Assembly (NCBI RefSeq): GCF_001921215.1
Contig: NZ_MSIF01000007.1
Location: 186,001-250,000, forward strand
DNA length: 64,000 bases
Reading direction: 5' to 3'
Source of the DNA: Actinophytocola xinjiangensis
GTDB taxonomy: Bacteria; Actinomycetota; Actinomycetes; Mycobacteriales; Pseudonocardiaceae
Part shown: positions 32,962 through 41,057 of the stretch, in pieces
Numbering within the stretch: position 1 is the stretch's first letter
Layout of the letters: each line of letters opens with the position of its first letter
Translations under genes and position numbers: made by a program
Notes under the pieces: generated by a model
Seen by the model: the letters and a program-made list of their open reading frames with translations, nothing else
Databases searched by the model: none
Told to the model about the DNA's origin: nothing

Positions 32962-33615
32962 ATGGGTCAGGCGCCGTCCACCGTGCTCCAGCTGGGAATG
33001 CTGGCGCTGGTGGTGCTTCCCGGGATCACCTACCAGTTCCTGCGGGAACGCTGGCGCGGCCCGGTCCCCGGTGAACGAGACCTGGGTGAGCGGGTACTGC
33101 GCTCGATCGCCGCCTCCATCCTGCTGGACACCCTGTACCTGGTGGTGGCCGGACCGGCGCTGGTGCGCCTGGCCCGCGAGATCGGTGCCCGGGGCTGGGA
33201 CGGCATCACCGACCAGGCGCGGCTGGTGGGACTGCTGGGGCTGCTGCTGTTCATCGTCGTGCCGGCCGGCGCGGCCGGCGGCGTCACCTGGTGGCAGCGG
33301 CGCGGCCGGCGGGCGGCCCGCTACCGGGGCACGCCCACGGCCTGGGACAGCATGTTCCGCGACAGCGGCTCGTGTTTCGTGCGGGTGCGGCTGCGGGACG
33401 GGGCGTGGGCCGGCGGCTGGTACGGCACCCGCTCGTTCGCCACCTCCTACCCACAACCGGCCGAGATCTACCTGCAGACCGCGTGGATCATGGACCGGGA
33501 CGGCCGGTTCGTGCGGCCGATCGCCCACAGCGGCGGGCTGCACGTGCGCGCCAGCGACGTCGACGTCCTCGAACTGGTGCTGCCGTCCCCGACACGACCG
33601 GAGGAACCCCGATGA
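32962..33615 (+). CDS. DUF6338-family membrane protein
   Basis: Protein of 217 residues with about three membrane segments in its first half (LQLGMLALVVLPGITYQFL, SILLDTLYLVVAGPALV, LVGLLGLLLFIVVPAGAAGG) and a compact soluble C-terminal domain (FVRVRLRDGAWAGGWYGTRS, EIYLQTAWIMDRDGRF, then ASDVDVLELV) that looks like a small SH3-type beta barrel. This is the arrangement of DUF6338 proteins, which have no established function. AGGAGGGAG lies 5 bases before the ATG. The stop overlaps the next start as ATGA, pairing it with a 47-residue protein. Confidence 0.82.
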   Translation: MGQAPSTVLQLGMLALVVLPGITYQFLRERWRGPVPGERDLGERVLRSIAASILLDTLYLVVAGPALVRLAREIGARGWDGITDQARLVGLLGLLLFIVVPAGAAGGVTWWQRRGRRAARYRGTPTAWDSMFRDSGSCFVRVRLRDGAWAGGWYGTRSFATSYPQPAEIYLQTAWIMDRDGRFVRPIAHSGGLHVRASDVDVLELVLPSPTRPEEPR

Positions 33616-33755
33616 ACCGCCCGGAACCCACCCCGTACGAGCGGGAGCTGATCGACGAACAGCACCACCACCGCGGCTACTCGCCCGACGACGACGTCCC
33701 CGAACCCACCGAGGGACCGACGGAGCCGGCCGGACCCTCCGACCCGAAGGAGTAG
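33612..33755 (+). CDS. Small acidic protein coupled to DUF6338 gene
   Basis: A 47-residue open frame from ATG 33612, overlapping the DUF6338 stop as ATGA. The product is hydrophilic and acidic, rich in proline and glutamate (PTPYERELIDEQHHHRGYSP, then a PEPTEGPTEPAGPSDPKE tail), with no membrane segment. The tight coupling and third-position GC pattern argue that it is a real gene making a partner of the membrane protein. It converges on the CHAT gene with only 4 bases between stops. Function unknown. Confidence 0.7.
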   Translation: MNRPEPTPYERELIDEQHHHRGYSPDDDVPEPTEGPTEPAGPSDPKE

Positions 33756-33759
33756 CCGC

Positions 33760-36534
33760 TCACCGGCCGAGGTGCACGTAGCCGGCCCACAGGCCGGGCA
33801 GGTTCGGGAACTTGTCGCGGGCCGTGCGGGTCGCCGCGTGCACCGCGCCGGCCGCGTCCGGGGCCGCGCCGGACCGGATCAGCCGGTGCAGCTCGGTGTA
33901 GGTGTCCCGGGTGAAGTCGCGGGCCGCCCGGTCGGGGATCGCCCACAGTGTCGCGATGACGTCCGGGAAACCGGCCAGCTGGAACGCCGACGCCAGGTGG
34001 ATGGCCTCGTCGGTGTGCCGGGGCCCGGTGCGCGCGGTCTCGCACGAGGACAGGTAGGCCAGCGCCGGCTCCGGCAGCACCAGGCGGGAGATGTCGGCGG
34101 TGGTCAGCGGCCGGTCCTGGTGGTCGTGGAGCAGCAGCCGGCCCCGGGACGGAATGTCGCGGTCGATCATGCCGTGGCAGGCGAAGTGCGCCCAGGTGTG
34201 ACCGGGGAGCTCGTCGAGCACCCGCTGGCGGGTCGCCTCGCCGTCGCGCAACGACACCCCGCCGGGGAACAGCTCGCGCACCAGCGCCGCCTCCCGTTCC
34301 GCGCCCGGCAGCGGCGCGGCGCCCGGCGTGTGGGACATCGCCACGACCAGCGGGCGCGGCGCGGACCGCGCGGCCGGCCGGTCCCTGGCCGCGGCCAGCG
34401 CCCGCACGGTCGGCGCGTAGGAGGAGATCGCCCTGTCCAGCAAGGAGATCCCGTCGCGGTGGTGCCCGGCGGCGTGGATCGGCAGCAGCGCCAGCGGGCC
34501 GGTGGGGATCCACCACACCCTCGGCGGCGGCCCGGCGCCGGTGATGCCGGCGGTGTCGAGCACGGGTTCGACGACCTCGTCCCACAGCCAGGCCAACACG
34601 TCGTGCACGGCCCGCTGGCGGTCCAGGTCGGTGACCGCGCGCAGGGCGTGGTGGAGGGTGTCGGTGCGCTCGCCGACCTGGGCGGGGGTGATCGTCAGCG
34701 GCACGGTGCGCGGGCCGTCGGGCCGCACGACGATCGCGTCCGCGCGGTACTCGCTGACGGTGAGGTACACCACCGGCCCGGCCGCGCCCTGGGCGAGGAC
34801 GCGGTCCGGGTCGGGGGTGGCGGCGAAGCCGGCGAGCCCGTCCTCGGCGCGGATCCGCGCCAGCAGGTCGTCCCAGCGTTCGGTCCGGGCGCGCCGGGTG
34901 CGCCGGGCCTGGTCCTCGGTGGGCGCGTCAGGCGGGCTGTCCAGCACGTCGCCGAGGTCGGGCGACGGGTCGAGCGCCTCACGCAGCTCCTCGAACTCGG
35001 CCGCCAGCGCCGGGTGGCTGGCGTGCAGGGCGGTGAGGTCGGCGCGGGTGTCCATCGCGCGGGAGAGCAGCACGCCCCGGCCCTGTTCCAGCAGGACCAG
35101 CGCCCGCCGCTGGTCGCCGGTGGCCAGCGCGCAGGCCGCCGCGTTCGCGGCGATGCCCGACCAGCGGCCCAGCCGGTCCTCCTGGTCCTCGCGGCGCAGC
35201 TCACGCGACGCCACCAGCGGAAGCAGGCCGATCACACCGGCGAACGCGGTCACCGCCTCGGCGTACCCGCCGGTGGACGCGGCGATGTCGCCGCGGACCA
35301 GACCGGCGCGGATCCTGGTCGGGACGTCGGCCAGGTCGTGGGTGGCGGCATCGCGGGCGGCGTCCAGGGCCCAGCCGAGGTTGCGGTCGCGCTGGGCGTG
35401 GGCGCGGCCGAACCGGTGGCGGTCGTGCAGAGCCAGGGCGAGGTTGAGCCGGTGGTCGGCCCACTGCGGATCGGTCACCGAAACCTGGCCGCTGGCCCGG
35501 TGGGCGAGCCGGATCGCCTCGTCCAGGTCGTCGACGCGGCGCAGCAGCCCGAACCGGGTCCGCAGGGCGTGGGCGAGGGTGTTCTGGCCCTGCTGGAACA
35601 GGCGGTCGCCGGGCAGCAGGCCGCGCAGCGCCGACCGGCCGACGTCCACCGCCTCGGTCAGGTCGGCCGCGTTGGCGCCGTGGCGGCCACGTTCGGCCAG
35701 CAGGTCGCACAGCGTCATCAGGTCCACGGGGCGCGGCGCGCCGGTCAGCCGCGCGGACCGCACGCCGCGGCGCACCCGCTCGATGGCGAGGTCCAGGAAC
35801 TCGGGCTGTTCGGTGCGGTCGTACTCGGCCCGGTACAGCGCGGCGAACTCGCTGCTGCAACGCGGGAAATGCCGGCTGCGGAACGGGACGAGGCGGGTCG
35901 CGGCGTGGCAGGCGGTGCGGGCGTCCCGCAGGTCGCCGGCGCCGCCGACGTGGTCGTGGCGCAGCCGCAGCGCCGTGCTCAGCAGCGAGAGCACCAGCCC
36001 GCAGCGCACACCGCCCCGGTAGTCGTCGACGGTGCGGCCGTGGCCGATGGCCTCGTCCAGGTCGTCGAGGTGCCGCCGCCGCTCGTAGCGGGCCTGCAAC
36101 GCGGTGAGCAGGGCGGCGCGGTGGGTGAGCTGGGAGGTGTGGCCGTTGGTGGCGGTGACCGCGTCCCGGAACCGGTCCACGGCCCGGTCCAGCGCGTCGC
36201 CGTCGCCGGTGGCCAGGAACACGCGCAGCCCGTGCTGGCCCTCGGCGTGCCAGAGGGCCGCCTGGTCCGGCGCGAACGCCGCGTCCGCCCGCCGTTGCCG
36301 CTCGAACAGCATCGTGCGTCGCAACCCGGCACCGCCGGCGATGACGAACGAGACGTGGGCGACGTCGAAACCCCAGCCCTCCATGGTTCCCAGGAAGTTC
36401 GCCACCGCGTAGCACAGGAAGCCCAGCCCGAAACCGAACTGCCGGTAGCGGGTGAGGAACAGGATCCGCCCGTGGCCGGCGTAGAAGGTGACGACGGTGA
36501 GCCCGCCGACCATCGCCATCAGGTTGTGCCCCAT
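33760..36534 (-). CDS. Membrane-anchored TPR-CHAT (caspase-like) protein
   Basis: Protein of 924 residues. Two or three N-terminal membrane segments (LMAMVGGLTVVTFYAGHG, FGLGFLCYAVANFLG, VAHVSFVIAGGAG) are followed by about 500 residues of helical repeats of TPR type (DDLDEAIGHGRTV, VDDLDEAIRLAHRAS), and then a C-terminal CHAT domain. The CHAT catalytic pair is visible: histidine in HFACHG and cysteine in YLSSCETARTG, with the usual F-QLAG-P-VIATLW block after it. CHAT proteins are caspase-fold proteases; several act in bacterial cell-death or anti-phage responses, others have unknown targets. The ATG at 36534 lies 2 bases past the stop of the upstream membrane protein, so the two are one unit. 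Its substrate is unknown. Confidence 0.88.
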   Translation of the reverse strand: MGHNLMAMVGGLTVVTFYAGHGRILFLTRYRQFGFGLGFLCYAVANFLGTMEGWGFDVAHVSFVIAGGAGLRRTMLFERQRRADAAFAPDQAALWHAEGQHGLRVFLATGDGDALDRAVDRFRDAVTATNGHTSQLTHRAALLTALQARYERRRHLDDLDEAIGHGRTVDDYRGGVRCGLVLSLLSTALRLRHDHVGGAGDLRDARTACHAATRLVPFRSRHFPRCSSEFAALYRAEYDRTEQPEFLDLAIERVRRGVRSARLTGAPRPVDLMTLCDLLAERGRHGANAADLTEAVDVGRSALRGLLPGDRLFQQGQNTLAHALRTRFGLLRRVDDLDEAIRLAHRASGQVSVTDPQWADHRLNLALALHDRHRFGRAHAQRDRNLGWALDAARDAATHDLADVPTRIRAGLVRGDIAASTGGYAEAVTAFAGVIGLLPLVASRELRREDQEDRLGRWSGIAANAAACALATGDQRRALVLLEQGRGVLLSRAMDTRADLTALHASHPALAAEFEELREALDPSPDLGDVLDSPPDAPTEDQARRTRRARTERWDDLLARIRAEDGLAGFAATPDPDRVLAQGAAGPVVYLTVSEYRADAIVVRPDGPRTVPLTITPAQVGERTDTLHHALRAVTDLDRQRAVHDVLAWLWDEVVEPVLDTAGITGAGPPPRVWWIPTGPLALLPIHAAGHHRDGISLLDRAISSYAPTVRALAAARDRPAARSAPRPLVVAMSHTPGAAPLPGAEREAALVRELFPGGVSLRDGEATRQRVLDELPGHTWAHFACHGMIDRDIPSRGRLLLHDHQDRPLTTADISRLVLPEPALAYLSSCETARTGPRHTDEAIHLASAFQLAGFPDVIATLWAIPDRAARDFTRDTYTELHRLIRSGAAPDAAGAVHAATRTARDKFPNLPGLWAGYVHLGR

Positions 36535-36536
36535 GG

Positions 36537-37532
36537 CTAGGCCAGGCTTCTGGCCAGAATTCTCTTGGCCCGCTCCCGCTCCGACTCGTACCCGGGCACG
36601 ATCCGGCACAGCTCGGTGTACAGGTCGACGCTCTCCTGGGCGAGCTGGCGGGCCTCGGCCTCCGGCGCCATCCCGTCACAGGACGGCAACACCGCTTGGT
36701 AGAAGCGTTTCCGCTCCCCGAAGAAGTTCAGCGGTCCGCCGCTGCCCACCACCCACGCCGGCACCGCCGCCCAGGACAGGGCGGGCCGTTCCAGGATGAA
36801 CCGCGCCAGCAGCAGCCGCGCCTGCGCCGCCCCGGCGATCCGCGCCTGCGCCGACAGCGGCCCGTCACCGTTGAGGTCCATCCCCGGGTTGTCGTCGCCG
36901 GCCACCGCCCCCGCGACCAGCGCCGGCTGCCCGCCGACCGGATCCGCCAGGTGCGCGGCGGCGAGCGTGAGCCGGGCGTAGAGGCGCAGCGGGCGGGTGG
37001 CGTTGAGCTGGTCCATGACCGGCAGTCCCTCCCGGCCGGCCGCGGACATGGCGTGGTGCAGCGGCATCAGATCGGACCGGTCCTGGGTGAGGCAGCGCAG
37101 CAGGTGGTTGATCGTGTCCTGGTAGTTGAGCCCGCCGCGCAGCCGCTGCCCCGAGGCGACCTGGGTGCGCGCGAGGTCCCACTGGGACAGGGCGCGTTGC
37201 AGCTGGCCCTTCCCGCCGGCCGGCAGCGGCCGCTGCGGCGACCGGATGGACCGCACCACGGTCATCAACGCCAACACCAGACTGATCGCCGCGACAACCA
37301 GCTGCCCCCGGTCCTCGACCGCGACCTCGACCCACCCGTCGGTGAACCCCCACACGGCGACGCCGACGCCGATCCCCCACAGGAACTGCACCGCCAGCCC
37401 GTCACCGATGAACGAGTCGACCAGGATCAGCACGCCGACCCACCAGATCCCCAGTCCGACCAGACGCGCGTCGGTCCCGGTCATCAGGAAGATGCCGACC
37501 GCGATACCGAAGATCCCCCAGCGCCCCACCAC
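36537..37532 (-). CDS. Membrane protein of unknown function, partner of CHAT gene
   Basis: Protein of 331 residues I do not recognise. It begins with four or so membrane helices (WGIFGIAVGIFLMTG, LVGLGIWWVGVLILVDSFIG, FLWGIGVGVAVWGFTDG, LVVAAISLVLALMTVV) and continues with about 230 soluble, mostly helical residues. The soluble part resembles no catalytic domain I can name. GTG start at 37532 with GGGGGCGG just upstream. It ends 2 bases before the CHAT gene start, which suggests the two proteins act together at the membrane, for instance as sensor or anchor and effector. Confidence 0.72.
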   Translation of the reverse strand: MVGRWGIFGIAVGIFLMTGTDARLVGLGIWWVGVLILVDSFIGDGLAVQFLWGIGVGVAVWGFTDGWVEVAVEDRGQLVVAAISLVLALMTVVRSIRSPQRPLPAGGKGQLQRALSQWDLARTQVASGQRLRGGLNYQDTINHLLRCLTQDRSDLMPLHHAMSAAGREGLPVMDQLNATRPLRLYARLTLAAAHLADPVGGQPALVAGAVAGDDNPGMDLNGDGPLSAQARIAGAAQARLLLARFILERPALSWAAVPAWVVGSGGPLNFFGERKRFYQAVLPSCDGMAPEAEARQLAQESVDLYTELCRIVPGYESERERAKRILARSLA

Positions 37533-37586
37533 AGCCGCCCCCTTCGTCGCGGACGTGTCGATTGAACCGGGCGGTGATTCCGGGCG

Positions 37587-38498
37587 TCAATATCCCCGGG
37601 GTTTCGGGGACCGGTCCCCGAAGACCCGAACGAAGATCACCATTCCCACCAGTTCGACCAGCGTCTGCGCCACCACCACGACCGAGGCGACCGCCAGTTG
37701 GCTCGGCAGGGCAAGAGCCAGCGGCAGTACCACCAGCGAGTTTCTCGTGGCACCGCTGAAGATGACCGCTGTCGATTCCGGTCCGTCCAGCCGGAACACC
37801 CGGGCGAGCGCCGTACCGGCGACGGCCATGGCCGCCAGGAAGAACGCGTAGAACGGAACCACCTGGACAACACCGACATCGAGCGCCGACATCTGCGAGG
37901 CGGTGACGGTGAAGAGCGTGACGGCCATGAGCGGAACCATGGCTTTCGCCGCCTGCCGTTTCCCACGCTGCGTGAGCGCGGCAAGGGTCAACGGGACGAC
38001 GATCAGAAAAAGAAAGGCTTCCAGGAAAGGGCGGGGGTCGACGAGGTCGGCGAGGTCCGGTCCCAGGAAGAGGAAGAGATAGGCGGGGAGCAGGATCAGC
38101 TGGGCCAGCAGGAGAACGGGAGTGGTGGCCAGGAGTTTCTCGCTCGCCCCGCCGGCCAGTCCGCTGAAGACGATGACGTAGTCGATACACGGGGTGAGCA
38201 GGACCAGCAGGACACCTGTTCTGATGGCCAGGTTCTCGGGAAGAAAAGGGAAGATGGCGGCGACCGCCAGGGGAGCCAGGACGAAGTTCCCGATGAGGAC
38301 CGCGGCCAGGAAGCGGTCCGGGCGGGGGACGAGCCTGGTCAGGGGAATCTGGAGAAAGGTGACGTAGAGGAGAAGGGCGAGGGCGGGGGTGATGGCGGGA
38401 GCGAGGGAGGTGGCCGAGGGGATGGCCCAGCCGGTGAGGGCGCCGGTGGCCAGAGCGCCCAGGTAGATGGCGATCTGGTGGGTTTCCAGGTTGGACAG
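37587..38498 (-). CDS. Arsenite/bile-acid-type transporter, apparent CTG start
   Basis: Integral membrane transporter of 303 residues in the ACR3/bile-acid:sodium symporter superfamily. About ten hydrophobic segments are present, with the signature TPCIDYVIVFSGLAGG in the middle, which includes the conserved cysteine of arsenite permease-like members, and FSGATRNSLVVLPLALALP later. The frame has no ATG, GTG or TTG between the stop inside the MerR gene and a TTG at 37991, which would delete half the protein. The start that best fits the family N-terminus (x-S-N-L-E-T-H-Q) is CTG at 38498, with GGGAG 7 bases upstream. It follows a MerR regulator and a small cysteine-containing protein in one operon, so export of an arsenic-type metalloid is the best guess. 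Confidence 0.82.
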   Translation of the reverse strand: MSNLETHQIAIYLGALATGALTGWAIPSATSLAPAITPALALLLYVTFLQIPLTRLVPRPDRFLAAVLIGNFVLAPLAVAAIFPFLPENLAIRTGVLLVLLTPCIDYVIVFSGLAGGASEKLLATTPVLLLAQLILLPAYLFLFLGPDLADLVDPRPFLEAFLFLIVVPLTLAALTQRGKRQAAKAMVPLMAVTLFTVTASQMSALDVGVVQVVPFYAFFLAAMAVAGTALARVFRLDGPESTAVIFSGATRNSLVVLPLALALPSQLAVASVVVVAQTLVELVGMVIFVRVFGDRSPKPRGY

Positions 38499-38526
38499 TG
38501 GCGGGCTCCCGTGGTTCTTGTTCGTC

Positions 38527-38925
38527 TCACCGCGGTTGGGGGCGTGGGAACAGGTCGGCGAAGGGGCAGTTCCCGCACTGGCAGTTCGTGAGGCTCTCGC
38601 AGTGGGCGTCGACCACGCGGATCAGGTGTTCTCGGATCGTGGAGAGGTCCGCTATCCGGGTTTCCACCTCGGCGATCTTCGCGAGGGCGCGGTCCCGTAG
38701 GTCCGGGGCGCCGTGGCGGACCGCCAGCAGGTCGGCGACCTCGTCGAGGGTGAAGCCCAGTCGCTGGGCCGTTTTCACCACCAACAGTGTTGTCACCGCT
38801 TCGGTGTCGTAGTTTCGGTGGTTGCCCGGGGTTCGGGGCGGTTCGGGCAGCAGGCCTCGGCGTTCGTAGTAGCGGAGTGTCTGGAGGTTCACTCCGGCGG
38901 CCGCCGCCACCTCCCCCGACCTCAC
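38527..38925 (-). CDS. MerR-family metal-type transcription regulator
   Basis: Regulator of 132 residues. The N-terminal winged helix-turn-helix reads EVAAAAGVNLQTLRYYERRG, with the RYYERRGLL signature, then a dimerisation helix, and a C-terminal loop holding four cysteines (HCESLTNCQCGNCPF). Such cysteine loops bind thiophilic metals or metalloids in MerR, CueR and ZntR relatives; the middle cysteine typical of mercury sensors is missing here. GTG start overlaps the upstream gene as GTGA. It lies between a small DCC-motif protein and the arsenite-type transporter, and probably controls the whole operon from the dyad at 39307-39318. Confidence 0.9.
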   Translation of the reverse strand: MRSGEVAAAAGVNLQTLRYYERRGLLPEPPRTPGNHRNYDTEAVTTLLVVKTAQRLGFTLDEVADLLAVRHGAPDLRDRALAKIAEVETRIADLSTIREHLIRVVDAHCESLTNCQCGNCPFADLFPRPQPR

Positions 38926-39266
38926 AGCGCCGCCTCGGCCTGGGCGAGGAGCCCGTCCAGCACCGCCGTCCTGCCGACCGGCACCCGGACGTCGACCACC
39001 AGCCCGTCCGACTGCCGCTCGACGGTGAAGTCGAAGAACGAACAGCAGTCCGCCTCTCGTTCGACCAGGTCCCGCACCTGCTCGTCCACCTCCGGCCCGC
39101 CGGTGAACCGGAGCCGCACCTCTTCCGGCCCCAGGCGACGAGCTTCCTGTAGCCCCTTGGCGAAAACCTCGTCGAACTCCGCGAAGCGTCCTGCCTGGTC
39201 GCCCAGTGGCAGTGTGCACGCGTCCGCTGGTGCCCATCCCTCGCCGAACCGCGACGGTGTTGGCAT
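38922..39266 (-). CDS. Small CC-motif protein of metal(loid) operon
   Basis: Protein of 114 residues with no membrane segment. The central helix carries READCCSFFDF, an adjacent-cysteine motif followed by an FxF beta strand, then a strand-rich end. An early cysteine occurs in DACTLPLGDQ. Similar small proteins often accompany MerR regulators in actinobacteria; a metal-binding or chaperone role is plausible from the cysteines and the neighbours but not shown. AGGAGG lies 5 bases before the ATG at 39266. It is first in a three-gene operon. Confidence 0.75.
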   Translation of the reverse strand: MPTPSRFGEGWAPADACTLPLGDQAGRFAEFDEVFAKGLQEARRLGPEEVRLRFTGGPEVDEQVRDLVEREADCCSFFDFTVERQSDGLVVDVRVPVGRTAVLDGLLAQAEAAL

Positions 39267-39296
39267 GTCCACCTCCTGGTCGTCGCCCTCCGACCA

Positions 39297-39327
39297 CGCT
39301 AACCCCGTACCTGGGTACCGAATTCAA
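39297..39327 (-). promoter_or_regulatory. MerR-type promoter/operator of metal(loid) operon
   Basis: Minus strand TTGAAT (39327-39322) and TTAGCG (39302-39297) are 19 bases apart, the long spacing typical of MerR-activated promoters. The spacer contains the dyad GTAC-CTGG-GTAC (39307-39318), close to the mercury MerR half-site pattern CCGTAC-4-GTACGG. It is 31 bases before the operon start. Confidence 0.5.
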
Positions 39328-39375
39328 CGGGACGTGGGTCACAGCGCGCTGGTCAGGGCGGCGATCAGGTCCGCC

Positions 39376-40272
39376 TCACGCCGAGCGGTCCAGGGCGTCG
39401 AGCAGCCACAGGTGGGCCAGGCTCGTCGGGTCCCCCGTCACCTCGGCGGCCAGGTGCCAGTAGCGGCGCATTCTCGGGTCGCGGTCGGGGGCGGTGCGGC
39501 GGTTCAGCGCCCGACGGAAACCGGGGGTGTCGGGGGTGCGCAGGGCCGTGGCGTGGGCGGCCACGAACTGGTCCAGCGGCTTACCCGGTGACGGGGCGGC
39601 ACCGGCTTCGACCTGGGGGAACGCTTGTTGACACGCCTCGCCGACCGCGTTGTGGAGGGCACCGAGGTCAGCGATCTTCTCGTGGTGGGCGAGGGTGCTG
39701 GTTCGGACACACGCCGTCAGGGTCCGGTCGGCGGCCAGCAGGACCAGCTCGGCGTAGGCGAGCACCTGGGCGGGAGTCGGGACAGCCGGGGGGCGCGGAG
39801 CGCTGATGTCGAGGAACATCTCGGCGGTGTCCGGGGGGATCGGGCCGGTCGTCATGGGCCGCCAGAGACCGACCAGCGTGTGGTGAGCGGCGGCGCCGTC
39901 ACCCACCGCCGAGAGCAGGTCCAGGCGGGCCGCTCGATCGGGTGGGGGTGTTTCCTCGACCGCCCGCAGGGCCGAGCGTCGCCAGGCCAGGGAGGCGAAC
40001 TCACGGTCCAGCGCCGCCCGTTCCTCGGCGACGGTGTCGGTCAGGGAACGCTCGCCGGTCAGGACGTCGGCGATGGAGCGCAGGCCAAGGCCCAGTGCCC
40101 GGAGGCGCTGGACCAGGACCAGACGCTCGACCGCGGCGGTGTCGAAGCGGCGGTGGCCGCCGGCGCTGCGGGAGGTCTCCAGCAGACCCTCGTCGCAGTA
40201 GAAGCGGATGGTGCGGATCGGGAGGCCGGTGCGCCGGGCCAGGTCGCCGATACCGATCGTGTCCTCGGTCAC
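39376..40272 (-). CDS. MerR-family regulator with large effector domain
   Basis: Regulator of 298 residues. The N-terminal domain is a clear MerR winged helix (IGIGDLARRTGLPIRTIRFY, then CDEGLL and HRRFD), followed by the dimerisation helix and about 180 helical residues that are not metal-binding and lack a cysteine cluster. Longer MerR proteins of this type sense small molecules or drugs. GTG at 40272 is chosen as the first start giving an intact HTH; GGAGG lies 11 bases upstream. It is divergent from the mycothiol-dependent enzyme gene across 45 bases with a dyad, so it probably controls that gene. Confidence 0.85.
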   Translation of the reverse strand: MTEDTIGIGDLARRTGLPIRTIRFYCDEGLLETSRSAGGHRRFDTAAVERLVLVQRLRALGLGLRSIADVLTGERSLTDTVAEERAALDREFASLAWRRSALRAVEETPPPDRAARLDLLSAVGDGAAAHHTLVGLWRPMTTGPIPPDTAEMFLDISAPRPPAVPTPAQVLAYAELVLLAADRTLTACVRTSTLAHHEKIADLGALHNAVGEACQQAFPQVEAGAAPSPGKPLDQFVAAHATALRTPDTPGFRRALNRRTAPDRDPRMRRYWHLAAEVTGDPTSLAHLWLLDALDRSA

Positions 40273-40282
40273 CTTTCGTGGA

Positions 40283-40302
40283 ACCTCCAGTCGGGTGGAG
40301 TT
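40283..40302. promoter_or_regulatory. MerR operator-like dyad between divergent genes
   Basis: The 45-base spacer contains CTCCA-6-TGGAG, a perfect 5-base dyad extended imperfectly outward (AAC/GTT). A TACGGT hexamer at 40305-40310 could be the -10 element for the plus-strand gene. The position suits a MerR protein acting on its own and the divergent promoter. Confidence 0.45.
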
Positions 40303-40317
40303 TCTACGGTACGTCCC

Positions 40318-41055
40318 ATGGATCTCGCACAGCTCGCGGAGGGGCTTTCGGCGCACACCACCGGGTTCACCACGGCCGTGGCCGGTGCCGACCCGGACGT
40401 CACCGTGCCCACCTGTCCGGAATGGACCTTGCGGGTGCTGGTCGGGCACGTCGGTCAGGCGCAGCGCTGGGCCGCCGACATCGTCCGGTCCGGGCCCAGT
40501 CCGGTACCCGACCCGACCGACGCCGACCCCGGGTCGGTGGCCGACTGGCCCGACTGGCTGCGGACCGGCGCCGACGAACTCACCGACGCGGTGCTGGCAG
40601 CCGGGGATCGTCCGGTGTGGACGTTCTTCGGGGACCGGCCGGCGGTCTTCTGGCTGCGACGGATGGTGCACGACCTGGTCGTGCACCACGCGGACGCCGC
40701 CGCCACCACCGGCGCCCCCTTCGGCGTCTCCCCCGCGCTCGCCGGCGACGCGATCAGCGAATGGCTCGAGGTGCTCTGCCACCCGGCGACACTGGACCTG
40801 CGGCCCGGGTTCGAGAAGCTGCGCGGCACCGGCCAGACCCTCCAGCTACGCCCGGACACCGGCCCCGGCTGGCTGATCACCCGCGTCCCCGACGGCGTGC
40901 GCTGGGCCCGCGCCACCACCGACGCGGACGTGACACTGTCCGGGCCGGTCCAGGACCTGGTGCTGGTACTCACCCGCCGCGCCCCGGTGGACCGGGTCGC
41001 CGTCGCCGGCGACCGCGACCTCGTCGACCACTGGCTGGCCAACACCCTCGCCTGA
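40318..41055 (+). CDS. Maleylpyruvate isomerase-family mycothiol-dependent enzyme
   Basis: Protein of 245 residues. The N-terminal helical bundle is of DinB/MDMPI type, with TCPEWTLRVLVGHVGQAQRWA containing the first metal histidine, and WLRRMVHDLVVHHADAA supplying the others (the H-x(3-4)-H pair). The C-terminal domain is the small SCP2-like fold. In characterised members the N-terminal domain binds zinc and mycothiol. The actual substrate is unknown; a detoxification or xenobiotic-conversion role would fit its divergent MerR regulator. Start at ATG 40318 has no clear ribosome site and the spacer is short, so the message may have a very short leader. Confidence 0.85.
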   Translation: MDLAQLAEGLSAHTTGFTTAVAGADPDVTVPTCPEWTLRVLVGHVGQAQRWAADIVRSGPSPVPDPTDADPGSVADWPDWLRTGADELTDAVLAAGDRPVWTFFGDRPAVFWLRRMVHDLVVHHADAAATTGAPFGVSPALAGDAISEWLEVLCHPATLDLRPGFEKLRGTGQTLQLRPDTGPGWLITRVPDGVRWARATTDADVTLSGPVQDLVLVLTRRAPVDRVAVAGDRDLVDHWLANTLA

Positions 41056-41057
41056 CC

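Noticed and set aside
37587-37991. 134-residue gene starting at TTG 37991
   Set aside because: It would be the C-terminal half of a transporter whose N-terminal half is encoded in the same uninterrupted frame upstream.
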